Of a stretch of DNA of 64,000 bases, positions 29,706 through 39,783 are shown piece by piece. The position numbers and the translations under genes are program-made. This DNA comes from Mesorhizobium sp. YM1C-6-2 (GTDB lineage Bacteria; Pseudomonadota; Alphaproteobacteria; Rhizobiales; Rhizobiaceae), in NCBI RefSeq assembly GCF_003666685.1, contig NZ_RCIZ01000009.1, forward strand, positions 124,001-188,000, read 5' to 3'. Position 1 is the first letter of the stretch. Every line of letters begins with the position of its first letter. Below the pieces are notes generated by a model, which had not been told where the DNA came from, did not search any database, and saw nothing but the letters and a program-made list of their open reading frames with translations.

Positions 29706-30347
29706 ATGACGAAAACCATTCTTGCCTATGGCGACTCGCTGACCTGGGGCTACAGCGCAGAGGGTACCGGGCGGCATGCCTATGAAGACCGCTGGCCGAG
29801 CGTGCTGGAGGCCGAATTGGCCGGCGCTGCTCGCGTCATCCCCGATGGCCTCAACGGACGCACCACGGCCTTCGACGACCATCTCTCGGCCGCCGAACGC
29901 AACGCCGCCAAGACCCTGGCGACGGCGCTGCTGACGCATGCGCCGCTAGACCTCGTCATCATTCTGCTCGGCGCCAACGACATGAAGCCGTGGATCCACG
30001 GCAGCCCGTTCACGGCCAAGTACGGCCTGCTCAGGCTGGTCGAGATCGTGCGAGGCACCGACTACGGCTTCGGCTGGGCAGCCCCGAAAATCCTGCTCGT
30101 TTCGCCACCGCCGATCACCCGCACGGATCATGTCGAGTTCAAGGAATTCTTCGCCGGCGGCGAGGCCGCCTCGCAGCATCTGCCGCGGCTCTATGCCGAG
30201 CTTGCCGAGATGACAGGCTGCAGCTTTTTCGATGCAGGCAGCGTCGCAAAGACCTCGCCGCTCGACGGCATCCATCTCGACGCCGAAAACACGCGCGCGA
30301 TCGGGCGCGGGATTGCGCCCGTGGTGCGCAAGATGCTCGAACTCTGA
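29706..30347 (+). CDS. SGNH/GDSL-family esterase inside the pyruvate dehydrogenase operon
   Basis: The 213-residue protein has the SGNH blocks in order: AYGDSLTWGY with the nucleophile serine near residue 11, the glycine in DGLNGRT, GANDMK, and DGIHLD with the catalytic Asp-His pair. It lacks a signal peptide, so it should act in the cytoplasm. Relatives are arylesterases, lipases or acyl-CoA thioesterases. It begins one base after pdhC and ends 11 bases before lpdA, so it is transcribed with the complex. The natural substrate is unknown; an acyl thioester or acylated sugar would make sense. Confidence 0.88.
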   Translation: MTKTILAYGDSLTWGYSAEGTGRHAYEDRWPSVLEAELAGAARVIPDGLNGRTTAFDDHLSAAERNAAKTLATALLTHAPLDLVIILLGANDMKPWIHGSPFTAKYGLLRLVEIVRGTDYGFGWAAPKILLVSPPPITRTDHVEFKEFFAGGEAASQHLPRLYAELAEMTGCSFFDAGSVAKTSPLDGIHLDAENTRAIGRGIAPVVRKMLEL

Positions 30348-30358
30348 GGAGAGATGCC

Positions 30359-31804
30359 GTGGCCAACGCTTACGACGTGATCATCATCGGCTCGGGCCCC
30401 GGCGGCTACATCGCGGCGATCCGCGCCGCGCAGCTCGGGCTGAAGACGGCGGTCGTCGAGCGCGAGCATCTCGCCGGCATCTGCTCCAACTGGGGCTGCA
30501 TCCCGACCAAGGCGCTGCTGCGCACGGCCGAGGTGTTTCATTATGCCGAGCACGCCAAGAACTACGGCTTCACGATCGAAGGCAAGGTGACGCCCGACGT
30601 GAAGGCGATCGTCGAGCGTTCGCGCGGCATCGCGCAGCGCATGAACAACGGCGTCGGCTTCCTGATGAAGAAGAACAAGGTCGACGTCATCTGGGGCGAG
30701 GCGAAGCTCACCAAACCCAATGAGATCGTCGTCGCCAAGACGTCCAAGAAGCCGATGGAGCCGATGGGCCCGGTGCCGAAGAACACGCTGGGCGAGGGCA
30801 CCTACACCGCCAAGCACATCATCATCGCCACCGGCGCTAGGCCGCGCGCGCTGCCCGGCATCGAGCCCGACGGCAAGCTGATCTGGACCTATTTCGAGGC
30901 GATGGTGCCCAAGGAGATGCCGAAGTCGCTGCTGGTCATGGGGTCGGGCGCGATCGGCATCGAATTCGCCTCCTTCTACCGCACCATGGGCGTAGACGTG
31001 ACCGTGGTCGAGATCATGCCGCAGGTGATGCCGGTCGAGGACACCGAGATCGCGACCTTCGCGAAGAAGCAGTTCGAGAAGCAGGGCATGAAGATCCTGC
31101 TCGAGGCCAAGGTGGCCAAGGTCGAGAAGGGCAAGGATTCTGTCACCGCCCATGTCGAGACGAAGGGCGGCAAGGTCGAGAAGCTCACCGCCGACCGGAT
31201 GATCTCGGCGGTCGGCGTGCAGGGCAATGTCGAGAACATCGGCCTGGAGGCGCTCGGCGTGAAGACGGAGCGTGGCACCATCGTCATCGACGGCTACGGC
31301 CGGACCAACGTGCCGGGCGTCTACGCGATCGGCGATGTCGCGGGACCGCCGATGCTCGCCCACAAGGCGGAGCACGAGGCGGTGATCTGCGTCGAGAAGA
31401 TCGCCGGCCTGCCCAATGTGCACCCGATGGACAAGCTGAAGATCCCCGGCTGCACCTATTGCAGTCCGCAGGTTGCGTCGGTCGGCCTTACGGAAGCCAA
31501 GGCCAAGGAAGCAGGCTACGACATCCGCGTCGGCCGCTTCCCCTTCGTCGCCAACGGCAAGGCCATCGCGCTCGGCGAGGACCAGGGCATGGTCAAGACG
31601 ATCTTCGACAAGAAGACCGGCCAGCTGCTCGGCGCGCACATGGTCGGGGCGGAAGTCACCGAGCTCATCCAGGGTTTTGTCGTGGCCATGAATCTGGAGA
31701 CCACCGAGGAAGAGCTCTTCCACACGATCTTCCCGCACCCGACCCTGTCGGAAACCATGAAGGAAAGCGTGCTCGACGCCTATGGCCGCGTGCTCAACGC
31801 ATAG
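30359..31804 (+). CDS. lpdA: Dihydrolipoamide dehydrogenase (E3)
   Basis: E3 reoxidises the dihydrolipoyl groups with NAD. I chose the GTG at 30359 because GAGGAGAG lies 5-6 bases upstream and the product begins with the FAD-binding YDVIIIGSGPGGYIAA; it gives 481 residues. The redox-active disulphide is in CSNWGCIPTK, and the His-Glu pair is in HPTLSETM. The second GxGxxG (VMGSGAIGIEFAS) binds NAD. It belongs to the pdh operon, so it is probably the pyruvate-complex E3. Confidence 0.97.
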   Translation: MANAYDVIIIGSGPGGYIAAIRAAQLGLKTAVVEREHLAGICSNWGCIPTKALLRTAEVFHYAEHAKNYGFTIEGKVTPDVKAIVERSRGIAQRMNNGVGFLMKKNKVDVIWGEAKLTKPNEIVVAKTSKKPMEPMGPVPKNTLGEGTYTAKHIIIATGARPRALPGIEPDGKLIWTYFEAMVPKEMPKSLLVMGSGAIGIEFASFYRTMGVDVTVVEIMPQVMPVEDTEIATFAKKQFEKQGMKILLEAKVAKVEKGKDSVTAHVETKGGKVEKLTADRMISAVGVQGNVENIGLEALGVKTERGTIVIDGYGRTNVPGVYAIGDVAGPPMLAHKAEHEAVICVEKIAGLPNVHPMDKLKIPGCTYCSPQVASVGLTEAKAKEAGYDIRVGRFPFVANGKAIALGEDQGMVKTIFDKKTGQLLGAHMVGAEVTELIQGFVVAMNLETTEEELFHTIFPHPTLSETMKESVLDAYGRVLNA

Positions 31805-31889
31805 GAGCCGTGTCGTCCCGCATCTGTTGGCGCGCGGCGTTGCGGCCTATATGACGGTTTGCAACTAGCCTCTGAGAGGAGACTCGGGG

Positions 31890-32174
31890 ATGGAACAGAG
31901 CGTCGGAATCATGGGAATGCCGGGCGTCGGCTTTTTCGGCATGCTCGTCATCGGCTTCATCGCCGGCTACGTCGCCGAGAAGGCGATGAACCGCGAGCAC
32001 GGCCTGTTCACCAACATTCTGGTCGGCATTGCCGGCTCCTTCGTCGGCGGCACGCTGGCCGGCGTTCTCGGCCTGAACTACCAGGGCTTCCTCGGCAACC
32101 TGATCGTGGCGGTTGCCGGCGCAGTGGTCATCCTGTGGATCTTCGGGCGTGTCAGGCAAAGCGGAGTGAACTGA
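31890..32174 (+). CDS. GlsB/YeaQ/YmgE-family small membrane protein
   Basis: The 94-residue protein consists of three hydrophobic segments with glycine-rich turns ([35 protein letters not shown]), matching the transglycosylase-associated/GlsB family. These small inner-membrane proteins are often induced by stress; no molecular activity is established. A GAGGAG precedes the ATG. It lies between lpdA and lipA, with only 5 bases to lipA. Confidence 0.88.
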   Translation: MEQSVGIMGMPGVGFFGMLVIGFIAGYVAEKAMNREHGLFTNILVGIAGSFVGGTLAGVLGLNYQGFLGNLIVAVAGAVVILWIFGRVRQSGVN

Positions 32175-32179
32175 GAAAC

Positions 32180-33145
32180 ATGGTCACCGTCCTCGATCGT
32201 ATTACCGACGCGCCGCGCGCCAGGCATCCCGAGAAGGCCCACCGGCCCGACCAGGAAGTGCTGCGCAAGCCCGACTGGATCAGGGTCAAGGCTCCGACCT
32301 CGAAGGGCTACGCTGATACGCGCGCGATCGTGAAGGCGAACAAGCTGGTCACGGTGTGCGAGGAGGCCGGCTGCCCGAACATCGGCGAGTGCTGGGACAA
32401 GAAGCACGCCACCTTCATGATCATGGGTGAGATCTGTACGCGGGCATGCGCCTTCTGCAACGTCGCCACCGGCATACCGACCGCGCTCGACCCGGAAGAG
32501 CCGGCGCGGGTGGCTGATGCCGTCCACCAGATGGGGCTGACCCATGTCGTCATCACCTCGGTCGATCGCGACGATCTTGACGACGGTGGCGCCCAGCATT
32601 TCGCCGAGGTGATCCATGCAATCCGCGCGCGCACGCCTAGCACCACGATCGAAATCCTGACGCCGGACTTCCTGCGCAAGGATGGCGCGCTGGAGGTCGT
32701 CGTCGCGGCCAGGCCCGACGTGTTCAACCACAATCTGGAAACCGTGCCCTCGAACTATCTGACCGTTCGTCCGGGCGCCCGCTACTTCCATTCGATCCGA
32801 CTTCTGCAGCGGGTGAAGGAACTCGATCCGTCGATCTTCACCAAGTCCGGTATCATGGTCGGCCTCGGCGAGGAGCGGAACGAGATCCTGCAGCTAATGG
32901 ACGATCTCAGATCGGCCAATGTCGACTTCATGACGATCGGCCAGTATCTGCAGCCGACGAAGAAGCACCACCCGGTGAAGCGCTTCGTCACGCCCGACGA
33001 GTTCAAGTCCTACGAGACGGTCGGCAAGACCAAGGGCTTCCTGCTCGTCGCGGCGAGCCCGCTGACGCGCTCGTCGCACCACGCCGGCGAGGACTTCGCC
33101 AGGTTGCGCGCGGCGCGGGAGAAGCTGCTTTCGCATACGGCCTGA
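32180..33145 (+). CDS. lipA: Lipoyl synthase
   Basis: LipA is a radical SAM enzyme that inserts two sulphur atoms into octanoyl chains bound to lipoyl domains. Both iron-sulphur clusters are visible: [12 protein letters not shown] for the auxiliary cluster and CTRACAFC for the SAM cluster. The ATG at 32180 gives a normal 321 residues; the frame is open further upstream but that part overlaps the GlsB-like gene. Its place directly after the lipoate-dependent complex fits its job. lipB is not in the window. Confidence 0.97.
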   Translation: MVTVLDRITDAPRARHPEKAHRPDQEVLRKPDWIRVKAPTSKGYADTRAIVKANKLVTVCEEAGCPNIGECWDKKHATFMIMGEICTRACAFCNVATGIPTALDPEEPARVADAVHQMGLTHVVITSVDRDDLDDGGAQHFAEVIHAIRARTPSTTIEILTPDFLRKDGALEVVVAARPDVFNHNLETVPSNYLTVRPGARYFHSIRLLQRVKELDPSIFTKSGIMVGLGEERNEILQLMDDLRSANVDFMTIGQYLQPTKKHHPVKRFVTPDEFKSYETVGKTKGFLLVAASPLTRSSHHAGEDFARLRAAREKLLSHTA

Positions 33146-33189
33146 ATGATCTCTCAGCCTGCGCCGATCGTCTTGGCTCGGCCGGTCGC

Positions 33190-33705
33190 GTGCTGGTCAT
33201 CGGCTGCTCTGGCAGCGGCAAGTCGACGCTTGCGCAGAGACTTTCCGCCCGGCTCGGCCTGCCATACGTTTCGATGGACCGCGCCTTCTTCTGGCTTCCG
33301 GGATGGAGGTCGCGGGAGCGTGGAGAAATCCGCGCGATGATTGCGCGGGCCGTTGCCCAGGAACGGTGGATCATGGATGGCACCAGCCCCGGCACGATGG
33401 ATCTGCGCCTGCCGCGCGCCGACTTGGTGCTGTGGCTGCGCCTGCCACGGCTGCTTTGCATCGCACGGGTGGTCCTGAGGCGCATCCGCTATGCGGGAAG
33501 GTCGCGGCCCGAGATGGCCGACGACTGCCCGGAAAAGATCGACCTCGAATTCCTGCGCTACATCTGGAATTTCGAAAAGGATGAGGTGCCGGAGGTTCTC
33601 GAAGGCATCGTGAAGCACGGCCCCGACGTGCCGGTTTTCGTTCTCGATTCGCGTCGTGATGCCGGCGCGCTGCTTGCTCTGCTCGAAAGGCGTGATACGG
33701 ACTGA
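33190..33705 (+). CDS. P-loop AAA/adenylate-kinase-like protein (topology-modulation type)
   Basis: The 171-residue protein has a Walker A at its very start (LVIGCSGSGKSTLAQRL) and a later basic segment (RVVLRRIRYAGRSRPEM) typical of small kinases once called DNA topology modulation proteins. They are P-loop phosphotransferases of uncertain substrate. The only start seen is GTG at 33190; sequence upstream back to the lipA stop is open and could code for about 15 more residues if a CTG at 33142 were used. The gene precedes the COQ10-like gene by 3 bases. Confidence 0.78.
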   Translation: MLVIGCSGSGKSTLAQRLSARLGLPYVSMDRAFFWLPGWRSRERGEIRAMIARAVAQERWIMDGTSPGTMDLRLPRADLVLWLRLPRLLCIARVVLRRIRYAGRSRPEMADDCPEKIDLEFLRYIWNFEKDEVPEVLEGIVKHGPDVPVFVLDSRRDAGALLALLERRDTD

Positions 33706-33708
33706 TCC

Positions 33709-34170
33709 ATGCCGCAGTTCGAAACGATCAAGCACGTCACCCATCCGCCGCACGAGATGTTCGCGCTGGTCGCCGACGTGGAGAAGTATCCCGAATTCCT
33801 GCCGCTTTGCGAGGCGCTGACGGTGCGCTCGCGCAAGGAGCGCGAAGGCCGCACGGTTCTGGTCGCCGACATGACCGTGGGCTACAAGGCGATCCGCGAG
33901 ACGTTCACCAGCCAGGTGCATCTGAAGCCCGACGAGAACGCCATCGACGTCAAATATCTCGACGGCCCGTTTCGCTATCTGAGCAACATCTGGCGTTTCG
34001 ACACGGCGGCGGACGGTGGCACCGACATCCACTTCTTCATCGACTATGAATTCAAGAGCCGTATCCTCGGCGCCATGATGGGTGCGATGTTCGACCGCGC
34101 CTTCCGCATGTTCACGAGCGCCTTCGAAAAACGGGCAGACGCGGTTTACGGATCGACGGGCGCGGCCTGA
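33709..34170 (+). CDS. COQ10/RatA-like START-domain protein
   Basis: The 153-residue protein matches the COQ10 family: HVTHPPHEMFALVADVEKYPEFLPLCE at the N-terminus and the long C-terminal helix GAMMGAMFDRAFRMFTSAFEKRA. In mitochondria COQ10 binds coenzyme Q and helps respiration; the E. coli relative RatA was reported to affect ribosome association. The lipA-COQ10 order is common in alphaproteobacteria, which favours a quinone role. The end overlaps the convergent cinA gene by 25 bases. Confidence 0.88.
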   Translation: MPQFETIKHVTHPPHEMFALVADVEKYPEFLPLCEALTVRSRKEREGRTVLVADMTVGYKAIRETFTSQVHLKPDENAIDVKYLDGPFRYLSNIWRFDTAADGGTDIHFFIDYEFKSRILGAMMGAMFDRAFRMFTSAFEKRADAVYGSTGAA

Positions 34171-34655
34171 TCCGCCATTGCCCTGAGACCCATGCCGAGG
34201 GCGTGCTTGACCGTCTCGCGGCGGATGAAATCGCGGCCGCGGTTCTCGAAGATGCGCTTTTCCGTGATCACCGGCTTGCCCGAAAGCGCAAGCCCAAACC
34301 AGACCAGCCCGACCGGCTTCTCCGCCGAGCCGCCGTCGGGGCCGGCGATACCCGTCACCGCAAGGGTTATGCCGGCGCGTGAGTTCTCCAGGGCGCCGGC
34401 CGCCATTTCATGGGCCGTTTCGGAGGAGACCGCGCCATGCTTCTCCAGCGTTTCGGGCGAAACGCCGATCATCTCGGTCTTGGCCTCGTTGGAATAGGTG
34501 ACGAAGCCGCGGTCGACCATCGACGACGATCCGGGGATGTCGGTGAGCAGCGAGATGATCATGCCGCCGGTGCAGGATTCGGCCGTCGCCACCAGTATCT
34601 TGCGATGCGCGCAGGCCTTCAGGAAGCTGTCCGCCAGGTCGCCCCAATCATTCAT
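34146..34655 (-). CDS. cinA: CinA-family nicotinamide-nucleotide amidohydrolase (PncC)
   Basis: The 169-residue protein is the single C-terminal CinA domain: [33 protein letters not shown], and [11 protein letters not shown] are all family motifs. PncC deamidates nicotinamide mononucleotide to nicotinic acid mononucleotide, recycling NAD breakdown products. The N-terminal MoaB-like half of full CinA is absent, as in E. coli PncC. Its ATG overlaps the ispDF stop by 4 bases, so the two are coupled. Confidence 0.92.
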   Translation of the reverse strand: MNDWGDLADSFLKACAHRKILVATAESCTGGMIISLLTDIPGSSSMVDRGFVTYSNEAKTEMIGVSPETLEKHGAVSSETAHEMAAGALENSRAGITLAVTGIAGPDGGSAEKPVGLVWFGLALSGKPVITEKRIFENRGRDFIRRETVKHALGMGLRAMADQAAPVDP

Positions 34656-35872
34656 TCCGGAACCTCTCCCGGGAAAATCACGCTGGCCGTGGCAATCGCC
34701 GCTATCCCTTCTTCACGGCCTATGAAACCCAGACGCTCGTTTGTGGTTGCCTTGATCGAGATGCGACCGGCCGAAATGTTCAGCATGGAGGCGATCGCCT
34801 CGACCATGGCCTCGCGGTGCGGGCCGATGCGTGGCGCCTCGCAGATCAGCGTGATGTCGGCATTGGCGATGCGGCCCCCCCGGGAACGCACGATCGCCGC
34901 GGCGTGTTCCGCGAAGATGTGCGACGCCGCGTCCTTCCATTGCGGGTCGGACGGCGGAAAATGCGTGCCTATGTCGCCGGCGCCGCAGGTGGCGAGCAGC
35001 GCATCGGTCAGCGCATGCAGGCCGACATCGGCATCGGAGTGGCCAGACAGCTTCTTGTCGTGTGGGATCTTCACACCGCAGAGCGTGACGTGGTCGCCCG
35101 ATGTGAAGGAATGCACGTCATAGCCGTTGCCGGTGCGCACATCCGGAAAAGCCTGCCTGCGGTTTCCGAGGCGCTGGTCGGCCACCACCATGTCCCTTGC
35201 CCAGGTGAGTTTCATGTTGTCCGGCGAGCCGGTGACGATACGGACGGGGATCTTGGCCCATTCGGCGACGGCCGCGTCGTCGGTAAAATCCTGCTTGCCG
35301 AGCTGGAACGCCTTTTCATGCGCCGCGAGGATCGGCCAGAACGGAAAGCCCTGCGGGGTCTGGGCGGCGTGCAGGCCGGCGCGCGGCACCGTCTCGCCGA
35401 CATTGCCGTCGCCGTTCATACGTTTCAGCGTGTCGGCCACCTGCATCGCCGGCAGCGCGCCCTGCCTTTCGTCGATCGCGTCTATCGTGCGATCGATGAG
35501 GCCGGGATCGACGAAGGGACGCACGCCGTCGTGGATGAGCACCATGTTGGGCGCGTCGTCGCGAAGCGCGCGCAGCGCAAGCCGCGTCGATTCCTGCCTG
35601 GTGGCGCCGCCATGGATGGCGGTGACTCGCCCGTCGGCGAACTCCGAAGTGGACGTCCGGAACAGCTCGTCGTCATCAGGATGGATGGCGACGACGATCC
35701 GCCCGATCCTGGGATGACTGAGAAAAGCCTGTATCGTATGGGAAACGACGGGCCGCCCGCCGATATGGCGATACTGTTTGGGCCCGTCGGCCTTGCCGGC
35801 CCGTTCACCACGTCCGGCGGCGACAATGACCACGGCCGCCTGACCCGGCTGCGTTTCCGATCCATCCTGCAT
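34652..35872 (-). CDS. ispDF: Bifunctional IspD/IspF isoprenoid enzyme
   Basis: This 406-residue fusion performs two steps of the MEP pathway. IspD (about residues 15-235; [21 protein letters not shown]) makes CDP-methylerythritol. IspF (about 245-406; [33 protein letters not shown]) makes the cyclic diphosphate. The fusion is known from alphaproteobacteria and Campylobacter. The ATG at 35872 matches the family start. A run of seven C on the plus strand around 34875 lies inside the gene, but the frame is intact there. Confidence 0.96.
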   Translation of the reverse strand: MQDGSETQPGQAAVVIVAAGRGERAGKADGPKQYRHIGGRPVVSHTIQAFLSHPRIGRIVVAIHPDDDELFRTSTSEFADGRVTAIHGGATRQESTRLALRALRDDAPNMVLIHDGVRPFVDPGLIDRTIDAIDERQGALPAMQVADTLKRMNGDGNVGETVPRAGLHAAQTPQGFPFWPILAAHEKAFQLGKQDFTDDAAVAEWAKIPVRIVTGSPDNMKLTWARDMVVADQRLGNRRQAFPDVRTGNGYDVHSFTSGDHVTLCGVKIPHDKKLSGHSDADVGLHALTDALLATCGAGDIGTHFPPSDPQWKDAASHIFAEHAAAIVRSRGGRIANADITLICEAPRIGPHREAMVEAIASMLNISAGRISIKATTNERLGFIGREEGIAAIATASVIFPGEVPE

Positions 35873-36013
35873 GGGGCAGACGCATAGTCGGGCCGCATCC
35901 GGAAGACCAGAGGATTCCGGCCCGCGACGCAATTTCGCGCCCGTTGACGGTTGCGCGCCCAAAAGAAACTGTCTATCGCTTAGGCATATAGAGAAAGTGC
36001 TTGGTTTTTATGC

Positions 36014-37042
36014 ATGGCTGAATTCGAAAAGCTCGCCGAGCCCATCGAGATAGGCGGCACGTCGATACGTAACCGGGTTTTCCTGGCGCCGATGTCGGGC
36101 GTCACCGACGAAGCCTTCCGCCGCCGTGCCTATGGTCATGGCGCCGGGCTCGTCGTGTCGGAGATGATCGCTTCGGGCGAACTCGCCAAGGGCCGCCTCG
36201 ATACCGGCCGCCGCGTGCGGCATTCCGGCCTGCCGGTCCATATGGTGCAACTCGCCGGCCGGGAAGCGCACCACATGGCGGAGGCCGCAACGATCGCCGA
36301 GGCGGAAGGCGCCGACATCATCGACATCAACATGGGATGTCCGGCGAAGAAGGTGACCGGCGGCTATTCCGGCTCCGCGCTGATGCGCGATCTCGATCAT
36401 GCGCTCACGCTGATCGATGCGACCGTCGGAGCGGTGAAGGTTCCGGTGACGGTGAAGATGCGGCTCGGCTGGGACGAGACGGCCCTCAATGCGCCCGTAC
36501 TGGCGCGGCGCGCCGAGGAGGCGGGGGTGAAGATGGTCACCGTCCATGGGCGCACGCGCTGCCAGTTCTATCAGGGCAAGGCCGACTGGCGGGCGATCGC
36601 CCGCGTCAAGGCCACGGTTTCGATCCCCGTCGTCGCGAACGGCGATGTCGGTTCGCCTGCCGAGGCCATGTCCGTGCTCGAACAGTCCGGTGCCGACGCG
36701 GTTATGGTCGGCCGCGCCAGCTACGGCGCGCCCTGGATCGTCGGGCAGATCGCGCATGCGGCCGGCAGCAATGATGCCGCCAGCAACGCCCCCGCGGGCG
36801 GGCAGGCGATGGCAGACTACGTCGCCGGGCACTACGAAGACATGCTCGCCCTTTACGGCGTCGAAAGCGGCCTGCGGCAGGCGCGAAAACATCTCGGCTG
36901 GTATCTTGACCGGCATGCTCCGGGCCTTGGTGCCTTGCGCAGCGCCATCATGACATCGTTCGACCCGGCCGAGGTGATCCGCGGCCTGCGTGCTGCATTC
37001 CTGGCGTCATCGGACATCGAGCCAGCCAGGACGGCAGCATGA
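36014..37042 (+). CDS. dusB: tRNA-dihydrouridine synthase DusB (NifR3)
   Basis: The 342-residue flavoprotein reduces uridines to dihydrouridine in the D-loop of tRNA. It has [13 protein letters not shown] for FMN binding, the catalytic cysteine in [20 protein letters not shown], and the later [11 protein letters not shown]. As in many alphaproteobacteria (where it is called nifR3) it is the first gene before ntrB, overlapping it by 4 bases, so its promoter should also drive ntrBC. Confidence 0.96.
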   Translation: MAEFEKLAEPIEIGGTSIRNRVFLAPMSGVTDEAFRRRAYGHGAGLVVSEMIASGELAKGRLDTGRRVRHSGLPVHMVQLAGREAHHMAEAATIAEAEGADIIDINMGCPAKKVTGGYSGSALMRDLDHALTLIDATVGAVKVPVTVKMRLGWDETALNAPVLARRAEEAGVKMVTVHGRTRCQFYQGKADWRAIARVKATVSIPVVANGDVGSPAEAMSVLEQSGADAVMVGRASYGAPWIVGQIAHAAGSNDAASNAPAGGQAMADYVAGHYEDMLALYGVESGLRQARKHLGWYLDRHAPGLGALRSAIMTSFDPAEVIRGLRAAFLASSDIEPARTAA

Positions 37043-38177
37043 GCGCGCAGGCATATCCCGCGGCGGCCGAAGCCGACGCCGCCCAGATCGTGCTCAATAC
37101 GATCCGCCGGCCGGTGATCATGATCGGGCCGGAAGGCAACATCACCTTCGCCAATGCCGACGCCGAGGATTTTTTCCGGTCGAGCGCCGCGGCTCTTTCC
37201 CGCAAGACGCTCGCTCACTTCATGCCCTTCGGTAGCCCGATCCTGGCGCTGGTCGATCAGGTGCGGGCGCGAAAGGCGCCGGTGAACGAATACCGTGTCG
37301 ACGTTTCCTCGCCGCGCGTCGGCATCGAGAAGATCGTCGACCTCTACGTTGCTCCCGTGCCGGAGTTTCCGGGCTCGGTTGTCGTGATGTTCCAGGAACG
37401 GTCGATGGCCGACAAGATCGACCGTCAGATGACGCACCGCAGCGCCGCCCGCTCGGTGACCGGCCTGGCGGCGATGCTGGCGCATGAGATCAAGAATCCG
37501 CTGTCGGGCATCCGCGGCGCCGCGCAGCTCCTGGAAACAGCGGTCTCCGATGAGGACAGGGCGCTGACGCGCCTCATCACCGACGAGACGGACCGCATCG
37601 TGTCGCTGGTCGACCGCATGGAGATCTTTTCCGACGAGCGGCCGATCGACCGCTATCCGGTCAACATCCACGTCGTCCTCGACCATGTGAAGGCGATCGC
37701 CGGGAACGGTTTTGCCAGCCAGATCAGGATCGTCGAGGATTACGATCCGTCGCTTCCGCCGGTCTATGCCAATCGCGACCAGCTCATCCAGGTGTTCCTC
37801 AACCTCGTGAAGAACGCTGCCGAGGCGGTCGGCAACAATCCGGAAGGCGAGATCACGCTGTCGACGGCGTTTCGTCCGGGCATTCGCGTTTCTTTTCCGG
37901 GCACGCAGGACCGCGTTTCGCTGCCGCTCGAATTCTGCGTGCGCGACAACGGCCCGGGCGTGTCGGAGGACATCCTACCTATCCTCTTCGATCCCTTCAT
38001 CACCACCAAGCCGAACGGTTCCGGGCTGGGGCTTGCCCTTGTCGCGAAAATCGTCGGCGACCACGGCGGCATCATCGAGTGCGACGCGACACCGCGCGGC
38101 ACGACCTTCCGCGTGCTGATGCCGGCCTGGAAAGAGGTTTCGGCTGCCCCTGGAGGCGAGACCGAAGGAGACAGCGA

Positions 38178-38181
<4 letters not shown>
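37039..38181 (+). CDS. ntrB: Nitrogen-regulation sensor kinase NtrB
   Basis: NtrB phosphorylates NtrC when nitrogen is scarce, under control of PII. The 380-residue cytoplasmic protein has a PAS domain (about 15-125; [21 protein letters not shown]), the phosphoacceptor histidine in [20 protein letters not shown], and a HATPase domain with [12 protein letters not shown] and [12 protein letters not shown]. It overlaps dusB upstream and ntrC downstream by 4 bases each. Confidence 0.96.
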
Positions 38182-39638
<1,457 letters not shown>

Positions 39639-39720
39639 GGCCGCTTTGAAGCAATCCTGCGGTTGCCAGCCCTAGGTGTTGCCCTAAAAACACGTTGATA
39701 GTGTCTCTGATGCCACGCTT

Positions 39721-39761
39721 GTTGCAGAATCGCCACAATGCGCTGCATAGATCGCCACAAT
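39721..39761 (+). promoter_or_regulatory. Direct repeat ahead of ntrY, two helical turns apart
   Basis: ATCGCCACAAT occurs at 39729-39739 and again at 39751-39761, exactly 22 bases apart. Similarity extends to the left (GTTGCAGA and GCTGCATAG), making imperfect units of about 20 bases. The second copy ends 22 bases before the likely ntrY ATG. Two identical half-sites on the same face of the helix are typical of an activator or response-regulator site. The binding protein is unknown. Confidence 0.5.
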
Positions 39762-39783
39762 TCACGTGCAACCGAAGCGGGCA

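Noticed and set aside
35873-36013. Sigma-54 promoter before dusB-ntrBC
   Set aside because: No sequence with the GG-N10-GC core and flanking consensus was found in this gap.
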